DNA of 45,380 bases from DRGT01 sp035685445 (GTDB lineage: Archaea; Thermoproteota; Nitrososphaeria; Nitrososphaerales; Nitrosopumilaceae), in assembly GCA_035685445.1 (NCBI GenBank), contig DASSAK010000022.1, positions 1 to 45,380 on the forward strand. Reading direction: 5' to 3'. A program made the position numbers and the translations under genes. Each line of letters starts with the position of its first letter. Position 1 is the first letter of the stretch. Shown in pieces: positions 39,755-45,380 of the stretch. Under the pieces are notes generated by a model that did not search any database, had not been told where the DNA came from, and saw nothing but the letters and a program-made list of their open reading frames with translations.

Positions 39755-41299
39755 TTATCTCATTGACTCGATTATTGAAGTATAATTTTTCATGAATCTT
39801 TCAATCGATTCCTCAGGATCATCATCATCTAATATGATGGAAAAATACTTGGATAGTTTTTTAGGAATACCTACACCAATAACATTAATTCTATTTTTCT
39901 TAGCATTCATCAAAGATCTCTTAAAACATTCATCAATATTGTTATAACCAAAAGGCCGACCATCAGAAATTAGAATTAGGTGTTTTCTAGTAGATTCTTT
40001 ATCTTTATTTAGAATCTTTACGCCCATATCGATTGCATCTGGGATTAAAGAAAAACCCCTGTTTTCAATCCCGCCTATTCTTGCCTTGGCTTGCTGATCA
40101 TATTTTTCAATATGATCTTTTACAACCAAAAAATTATTGTTAAAACCATACAGGCCCCATTTTCCATCTCGATTAATCTCTTCAGCAGCTTCTGAAAAAC
40201 ATAAAGCCGCTTTTTTCATCTTCTCAAACCTAGGCATCATACTTGCACTTGCGTCAATAATTACTAACCAATTCTCAATTTCTTTTCTTGGTAAGTCTTG
40301 TTCAAAAAACTGAATTCCTTCATTTTTACTTGCTTCTCGCTGTATGGCAAATTGGATGTTCATTAATCCAGCATCTTCTGTAGAGGGAGTATCAAGAATA
40401 TTGGTGATTATCCTAGCTGATGTACGAATTTTTTTTAAAATTCTTTCACTTTCATCACTAAGCCTTACAAACTCTCCTAAATTCTCACTCCCTACTACCA
40501 CATCATCAAAATGTGAATTCTCTGCTAACTCCTGATATTCAATTAATGACTTTAAATTTCGATTTTGTTTGGACCAAACATCATCTAAATCACTTACGAT
40601 TCTCGCAAACTTTCCCCTTGGTTTTATTTTGACGTTATGTAGATAACCGTCTTTTGTAAAAACATCATTACGGTGCATGCAATAAGGCATATTGTATTCT
40701 GGTAATAGATTCTGATTTTTGTATAGAAAATCAAGATAGAAAACAACCTCATTAATCTTTAGATCTTCTGATAGTTTTTTTCTTAACTTTTGAATAACAT
40801 CGGATTTTTTAACATAGATTGAATTGAATTTTTTACCATTTTTGGAATTTTGTTTATTTTGTGATTCATTAAACCCTTCTTTAATTTTTGAAATATTCTC
40901 CCAAACATCAGGAAATGATTTTTTGAGATATTCTTCTACTCGTAGATCCTCTACAAAATCAATAACTTTCTGACATTTTTCTAGTGTCTTGTTTTTCATC
41001 CAATTTTCATATTTTGTATAATCTGAAACTTTGGCATGAGCTGCCATATGAGAAACCGTAGCTAAATACAAACTCCAAATAGTTTCATAATCATTATCAT
41101 AATCTTCAAAAATACAACCTTCAAAGAAATAATTTTGATTAATCTTTCGTGGTTTTGGAATTGTTACTCTACATTTAGGAGTTTTTTCAATTATTGGGAA
41201 CTCAATTTTATCTGAGCTTCTAAAATTTATTTCATTAATATTTGATTGCGCAATCTCATAAAAAATTCTATTTGAAATATCAAACAATGTTTTTTTCAT
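39755..41299 (-). CDS. von Willebrand A-domain protein, CobT/NorD-like
   Basis: 514 residues. The C-terminal third is a VWA domain with an intact MIDAS start DASAS (349-353, in LVIIDASASMMPRFEKM), then GLYGFNNNF and LILISDGRPFGYN. The long N-terminal helical region resembles NorD/CobT proteins that act with MoxR- or CobS-type AAA ATPases to insert metals or remodel complexes. No such ATPase is next to it. No signal peptide, so cytoplasmic. A role in nitrogen or cobalamin metallochaperoning is a family-level possibility only. Confidence 0.78.
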   Translation of the reverse strand: MKKTLFDISNRIFYEIAQSNINEINFRSSDKIEFPIIEKTPKCRVTIPKPRKINQNYFFEGCIFEDYDNDYETIWSLYLATVSHMAAHAKVSDYTKYENWMKNKTLEKCQKVIDFVEDLRVEEYLKKSFPDVWENISKIKEGFNESQNKQNSKNGKKFNSIYVKKSDVIQKLRKKLSEDLKINEVVFYLDFLYKNQNLLPEYNMPYCMHRNDVFTKDGYLHNVKIKPRGKFARIVSDLDDVWSKQNRNLKSLIEYQELAENSHFDDVVVGSENLGEFVRLSDESERILKKIRTSARIITNILDTPSTEDAGLMNIQFAIQREASKNEGIQFFEQDLPRKEIENWLVIIDASASMMPRFEKMKKAALCFSEAAEEINRDGKWGLYGFNNNFLVVKDHIEKYDQQAKARIGGIENRGFSLIPDAIDMGVKILNKDKESTRKHLILISDGRPFGYNNIDECFKRSLMNAKKNRINVIGVGIPKKLSKYFSIILDDDDPEESIERFMKNYTSIIESMR

Positions 41300-41397
41300 A
41301 ATTCTCTCCCAGCAAAATATCGCAAGTAATACTGTAACACTCTACTATTTTAGAATAGATTTTTGTCTCTTTAAAAAATTACAAATTAGGAATAATT

Positions 41398-42837
41398 TTA
41401 ATTGTTTTTAGATTTAAAATCCTGATGGTAAACTTTGAATGTTTTCAAATTTACTAACACAGCTAAACCGGGAGTTGGAGAAACCCCAACACTTGATTGA
41501 AACGGTGTTTGTTTTTGCCACGTTCCAGAATTTATTAACAATACTCCTCGATACATATCAAAACCTACAACATGAACGTGACCGACATGAAAAATATCTG
41601 GAACCTCATCAATTACTAACATGTCTTCAACTTCAGGAGCTATTGGGGTTTGACTTCCATAAATTGGACTAAGATGTCTAGACTTTAGTAACTGCCGCAT
41701 AACCTTGGTTGGGTCATCATAACTGAGACCTGGTGTTGTCTTAACAATATCATCAATACTTTGACCATGAAACATTAACACCTTTACTCCATTAAGTGAA
41801 ACAAGAGATGGGTTTCCAATTAAAAAGACGTTCTCATATTTTCTCAAATTTTGATTAAATTTATCTGGAAAAGAAGGTTGTGGTAAAGCTCGTCGGCCTG
41901 GATCATGGTTGCCTGGAATGATAAACACTTTAACATTCTTTGGAATTTTTGTTAGAATCTTTTCTAACTCTTCAAGCTGTTCTTCAACTGTAGGACATTC
42001 CAATTCTTTATCTTGATTTGGATAAATTCCAACACCATCAACAACATCCCCCCCAAGAATTACGAACCTTACTTTTCTTGCAATTGGATCTGGACTTGAT
42101 AACCATGAAATAAAACCATCAAACTCTTTTTTCATGAAATACTTACTACCAACATGAAGATCTGATAAAAACACAGCAAAGGCTTCCGTTTTTGATCTGT
42201 TTGAAATATGATCTGGAATATCTGGAACTATTACATCTCTTGTAATAAAACCCCCATTCTTACCAACCTTGATTTTAAGCATAACAAACTGATCTATGAG
42301 TAATTGATCTGCTGTTTTTTGCAGGTCTTTATCAAAAACAACAGTTTCAAGCGTTCCAGAGGTATCTTCTATTAATAATTTGGTTACATTTCTCTCAGAA
42401 CTTCTTTCTGAGATTAACCCACAAACATACACATCCAATTTTGATTTTGAAGTTTTTACAGATGCAATTGACTTTAACATTTTTGCTTCTGGGCGATTTG
42501 AAACAATTTTTTTTAGTTTTGAAAACCGATTTGAAAACAATGCATTATATCCTGAAACACCTTCCGCCGAAGTAATCTTTGGTGTGGGATCAAATAGTAT
42601 CCTGTGTTCGCCTTCTATGTTTTGATCCTCTTTTATTCCTAAAACAGTTTCTAAATCATCTTGGTTAATTAGAAACAAATGCTGGCGTGTTTTTTCTTTA
42701 ATAACTTCTTTTATGATGTGTTTTAATTCTTTAACATCAATATTTTCTAAAATTTTTAATGCGTTGGGGTGAATTTGAAACCCTTTGTTTAAAGCATAAT
42801 TTAGTGCATAAGAAACATCTTTTTTCAATATCAACAA
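41398..42837 (-). CDS. polB: DNA polymerase D small subunit (DP1, exonuclease)
   Basis: 479 residues. A short N-terminal helical region, an OB-fold (about 130-205) and a calcineurin-like phosphodiesterase domain with all motifs: DLHVGS (226-231), GGDVVDG (262-268), PGNHD (308-312), HGQS (357-360) and HVGHVH (417-422). Intact metal ligands mean an active 3'-5' proofreading exonuclease. It partners DP2 (32113-35496). The N-terminus is uncertain: TTGs at 42837, 42834 and 42828 are all possible, and the AT-rich box near 42856 favours the inner ones. Divergent from the SpoIIM-like gene. Confidence 0.94.
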   Translation of the reverse strand: MLILKKDVSYALNYALNKGFQIHPNALKILENIDVKELKHIIKEVIKEKTRQHLFLINQDDLETVLGIKEDQNIEGEHRILFDPTPKITSAEGVSGYNALFSNRFSKLKKIVSNRPEAKMLKSIASVKTSKSKLDVYVCGLISERSSERNVTKLLIEDTSGTLETVVFDKDLQKTADQLLIDQFVMLKIKVGKNGGFITRDVIVPDIPDHISNRSKTEAFAVFLSDLHVGSKYFMKKEFDGFISWLSSPDPIARKVRFVILGGDVVDGVGIYPNQDKELECPTVEEQLEELEKILTKIPKNVKVFIIPGNHDPGRRALPQPSFPDKFNQNLRKYENVFLIGNPSLVSLNGVKVLMFHGQSIDDIVKTTPGLSYDDPTKVMRQLLKSRHLSPIYGSQTPIAPEVEDMLVIDEVPDIFHVGHVHVVGFDMYRGVLLINSGTWQKQTPFQSSVGVSPTPGLAVLVNLKTFKVYHQDFKSKNN

Positions 42838-42886
42838 ATATTGAGAGTTTTAATTAAATCTGCGCACAGATCAAACCAACACCCTC

Positions 42887-42894
42887 AAATATAG
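42887..42894 (+). promoter_or_regulatory. TATA box of the SpoIIM-like gene
   Basis: aaatatag centred about 22 bp before the GTG at 42913. Supports a leaderless GTG start. Confidence 0.45.
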
Positions 42895-42912
42895 TTCTCA
42901 AAAAAAAACCTC

Positions 42913-43464
42913 GTGCTTAGCAGAAAACGAATTGGAATCTTTTTTATTTTTATGGGATTGTTTACACTTTCATTTTGGCTTGGATCAATTAGTGAACCAA
43001 CCGAAGAAGAGGCTCTTGCATTCATGGAAGAATTTGAAGATTTGATTGATGAAATAGATGCGTTTGGAATTTTTTCACATAACACCTTACTCTCACTACC
43101 AATGTTTATTCCAGGTTTTGGGGTTGCATGGGGATTTTTTTCGGCTTGGTCTACAGGAATTGGTTTTGCAGCAATTACATTATTGACTCCAGAATTTGCG
43201 CAACTCTCAGAAGGAAATCCTTTTTTCTCGTTAGCAATACTTTACGCTACACCATTTGGAATAATGGAGCTTGTTGCATATTCAATTGCTACATCTAGAA
43301 GCTATATCCTAATTTGGATGATAATTAAAAAAATCAATCTTAGAACTGCAATTCGTGGAACTGGAATTGAAATTGGAATTTTAGTTGGTCTTTTGCTTGC
43401 TGGTGGAATTATTGAAGATGCTATGATAAAGATGGCTGAAGAGCAAGCTTTTGATTTTGGCTGA
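42913..43464 (+). CDS. SpoIIM-family integral membrane protein
   Basis: 183 residues, start GTG. Four or five membrane helices with the family segments LPMFIPGFGVAWGFFSAWST and PFGIMELVAYSIATSRSYIL. Between helix 1 and 2 is an acidic loop (EPTEEEALAFMEEFEDLIDE). The SpoIIM/DUF95 family is broad in archaea and bacteria outside sporulation, and its archaeal role is unknown; some members sit with membrane-remodelling or transport genes. The exported cupredoxin-like gene follows after 77 nt. Confidence 0.82.
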   Translation: MLSRKRIGIFFIFMGLFTLSFWLGSISEPTEEEALAFMEEFEDLIDEIDAFGIFSHNTLLSLPMFIPGFGVAWGFFSAWSTGIGFAAITLLTPEFAQLSEGNPFFSLAILYATPFGIMELVAYSIATSRSYILIWMIIKKINLRTAIRGTGIEIGILVGLLLAGGIIEDAMIKMAEEQAFDFG

Positions 43465-43541
43465 TCAACATCAAATTGCGTGACCAGTCTAAAATAATTT
43501 AGTAGCAAATTATAAACAAGAAAAAGACATAAAAATTACAG

Positions 43542-44564
43542 ATGAGCCTGACGATAGTTCTACCAATAATGATTACTGGAATGATTGTGTTGGGTATGAC
43601 CTTTATTGATGCAAATGCTGAACTTAATCCCAATAGAGCTTTTGTTTTAGATGGCTCTGGCTTTGCAGTTACAGAGACATCAATAAAAATTTCTGAACTT
43701 GATTTTGCAATCGCTACAGGCAATCAACGTGGAAGTACAATTAACATGTTAATTGAAGATGGTTTTCTTACAATAAACAATGATGAATTTTTAGTAGCTG
43801 ATCTTCAAGCATCTGGTCTTAGAGAGGGCCGTTACATCAGAGTGTCAGGAACAGCTGAAAATGATTTTGGCGAACAAATATCTTTTAGATTTTTTGGAAG
43901 ACTAGTTGAAAACAGTGCGCAAGGATCAATCTATGGTTTTACTGGAAGCTTGACTTTTGACGGTGAAAAACACAAAGTCATTTACACTACAAGTTTGACA
44001 GGTTTAACAAACACTCCATTACCTACTGAAGCTAAAACTATGCAAGAAACAGGAAAAAAAGTTTTGATTCTTCAAGGCTCATCAAACCGAGGAATAGCAT
44101 CAAGCTATATTGATGTGGCTGAAAAACAACAAGATTCAATTAAGGACCGAGGAGGCTCTGGTTTGCGATTAAACTATTTTTCACCAACTCGATTAACAAT
44201 TGAACCTGGTACATCCGTTACTTTTGTAAACCAAGATACAGTACCTCATAGAATTGTAAGTGGAACTGGATTAGGAAGCCATAGTCGTGCATCACAAGGC
44301 TCAGTTGTAATTTGTGAAACACCACAAAAAGAAGTACGGTTGGGAGGAAATTATGTGCAGAATGAATGTACATTTTCTTTTGATGGAAGAATTGACAGTG
44401 GAATAATTGAACCGGGAAAATCCTGGACTGGAACTTTCAAGGATATGGGATTTTACAGAATTATTGATCCCAACTATCCATGGATGAGCATTGTTGTTTA
44501 TTCATTTCCTGATACAGGCTCTGAAGTAATTAGAAGTGTTGGAAACAAGCAAAAAGGAAATTAA
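43542..44564 (+). CDS. exported cupredoxin-fold protein with altered copper site
   Basis: 340 residues. Signal peptide 1-26 (VLPIMITGMIVLGMTFIDANA). An N-terminal beta domain (about 30-160) of unknown type is joined to a C-terminal cupredoxin domain (about 208-322): LTIEPGTSVTFVNQDTVPH, then a late GFYRIIDPNYPWM segment. In type 1 copper proteins the last loop is C-x2-H-P-x-M. Here the Cys position is Asp309 and the His position is Tyr312, while His236 and Met315 remain. A normal blue-copper site is therefore not expected. Cys258 and Cys276 may form a disulfide. Extracytoplasmic. Confidence 0.8.
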   Translation: MSLTIVLPIMITGMIVLGMTFIDANAELNPNRAFVLDGSGFAVTETSIKISELDFAIATGNQRGSTINMLIEDGFLTINNDEFLVADLQASGLREGRYIRVSGTAENDFGEQISFRFFGRLVENSAQGSIYGFTGSLTFDGEKHKVIYTTSLTGLTNTPLPTEAKTMQETGKKVLILQGSSNRGIASSYIDVAEKQQDSIKDRGGSGLRLNYFSPTRLTIEPGTSVTFVNQDTVPHRIVSGTGLGSHSRASQGSVVICETPQKEVRLGGNYVQNECTFSFDGRIDSGIIEPGKSWTGTFKDMGFYRIIDPNYPWMSIVVYSFPDTGSEVIRSVGNKQKGN

Positions 44565-45262
44565 TCTTTGAATCCAATATAAGATTCTAATTTTGCTTGA
44601 TTAAACACCATCACAGATAAATCTGAAAATTCTTTTCCCTCCAAATCTGATACCATTCCCTCAAAACTCGTCTCATCTTTAGTTGTAAGAGATTCATAGA
44701 CATGTACCTTCATTTTTGAAGTTTCAAAACCATTTTTTTTCAAATATTTTGCAATTTCTGAAGGCATGAAATGCTTTTCAGGCGCGTTAGGCCATGGACG
44801 AGGAACCAACACAACGCTAAATCCATCAATTAATGCTTTTTGTAATTCAAGTTTTTTTTCTTCAATCGAGGTAGATATATGCATTGTAATTACTTTGGAT
44901 TTGTCTAAAGGAACTTTTGCCTTTGAAGCAGCTACTTGGATTGAACTAATACCAGGAATAATTTCTACATCGCCAAAAATTTCAATTAATCTATCAACAA
45001 CTTCGGATTCTGAAAAATTTACATCCCCTGTGAATGGAATAACCAAAGTTTTTCCAACTGACTTTTTTTTAACTTTTTGATAAACCTCTTCTTGATCTTT
45101 CATTGTAATTTCATGAATTTCTTTTTCTGAGATTAGACTTTGAATTGTTTTTAGTGTATACTTGTATCCGATTACAATATCACAACTTTGAATTATTTCT
45201 TTAACATACTCTGTTACATATTTTGGAGAGCCTGGCCCAACTCCTACGGCATATACTTTCAA
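44561..45262 (-). CDS. cbiE: cobalt-precorrin-7 C5-methyltransferase (CbiE)
   Basis: 233 residues of the tetrapyrrole methylase fold. It opens VYAVGVGPGSPKYVTEYVKE, with the GxGPG SAM loop. IPFTGDVNFSESE is the second conserved loop, IIPGISSIQVAASKAKVPLD the third, and FSVVLVPRPWPN the late motif. This order and size match CbiE rather than CbiF, CbiH or CbiL. It methylates the corrin ring in anaerobic cobalamin synthesis. Start TTG 45262, 1 nt after the stop of the upstream gene at the right edge, so part of an operon. It overlaps by 4 nt the cupredoxin gene at 3' ends. Confidence 0.88.
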   Translation of the reverse strand: MKVYAVGVGPGSPKYVTEYVKEIIQSCDIVIGYKYTLKTIQSLISEKEIHEITMKDQEEVYQKVKKKSVGKTLVIPFTGDVNFSESEVVDRLIEIFGDVEIIPGISSIQVAASKAKVPLDKSKVITMHISTSIEEKKLELQKALIDGFSVVLVPRPWPNAPEKHFMPSEIAKYLKKNGFETSKMKVHVYESLTTKDETSFEGMVSDLEGKEFSDLSVMVFNQAKLESYIGFKD

Positions 45263-45263
45263 T

Positions 45264-45380
45264 TTATGGAATTAATTTTTGATGGTCTTTAATATATTGA
45301 ACAAGTGGTTTCCAATCAACTCTCATGTATTTTTGAGGATCTTTTGCAGGATATTTTACCCAACTTTGAACAACTGAAAA
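45264..45380 (-). CDS. C-terminus of an upstream gene, cut by the right edge
   Basis: The last 38 codons of a frame ending in TAA at 45264-45266. The visible peptide includes SVVQSWVKYPAKDPQKYM and ends VDWKPLVQYIKDHQKLIP. It is 1 nt from cbiE and probably in the same cobalamin operon, but too short to assign. Confidence 0.6.
   Translation of the reverse strand, partial: FSVVQSWVKYPAKDPQKYMRVDWKPLVQYIKDHQKLIP

Noticed and set aside
1..45380. Mobile elements, prophage or recent foreign DNA
   Set aside because: No transposase, integrase, terminal repeats or shift in base composition large enough to support transfer; the gene content is core archaeal.

Overview
The window looks like chromosomal DNA from a low-GC ammonia-oxidising thaumarchaeon (Nitrososphaerota), most like the marine Nitrosopumilus group. 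The reasons are family content and style. Seen here are an ESCRT-III/CdvB-type protein, two closely related TFB transcription factors, a group II chaperonin, both PolD subunits, GINS51, Orc1/Cdc6, group II GGGP synthase, a class I (archaeal) CCA enzyme, and many leaderless genes with a TATA box about 22-30 bp upstream of ATG, GTG or TTG. The genus-level call is inference. I found no insertion sequence, prophage, CRISPR array or rRNA. There is one tRNA.

Layout. 1-4.4 kb: a membrane-tethered winged-helix protein (cut by the left edge), a small winged-helix regulator, a coiled-coil protein, the CdvB paralog, a 34-residue C2H2 zinc-finger microprotein, TFB copy 1 and a small anchored protein. 4.4-9.4 kb: a compact GC-rich structured element (candidate RNA), a CysQ/APS-kinase convergent pair, a hemerythrin-like protein with a palindrome at its promoter, a cation/proton antiporter and TFB copy 2. 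9.4-13.7 kb: an anchored extracellular protein, a lysine 2,3-aminomutase-like radical SAM enzyme and a large MscS channel. 13.7-18.7 kb: a tight plus-strand run (PRPP synthase, tRNA G10 methyltransferase, RNase Z, Sir2, GNAT, amidohydrolase). 18.7-23.8 kb: UPF0200/UPF0201 opposite a ThpR-CCA enzyme-kinase-AlkA run. 23.8-28.9 kb: small membrane and zinc proteins, tRNA-Pro(GGG), an SDR, GINS51 and glutamine synthetase. 28.9-32.1 kb: thermosome and SHMT, divergent. 32.1-42.8 kb: a replication neighbourhood (PolD large subunit with GGGP synthase, Orc1/Cdc6, a VWA protein, PolD small subunit) around a likely replication origin at about 38.06-38.53 kb. 42.8-45.4 kb: a SpoIIM-like membrane protein, a cupredoxin-fold exported protein and the cobalamin enzyme CbiE, with another gene cut by the right edge.

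How parts fit. The strongest regulatory structure is the origin. Two direct ORB-like boxes and one inverted box flank an AT-rich stretch next to orc1/cdc6. A winged-helix protein and an AbrB-type microprotein lie on the other side. Several divergent pairs appear to share one symmetric TATA-like box. The two TFB genes carry near-identical nucleotide patches inside otherwise diverged sequence, which suggests local gene conversion.
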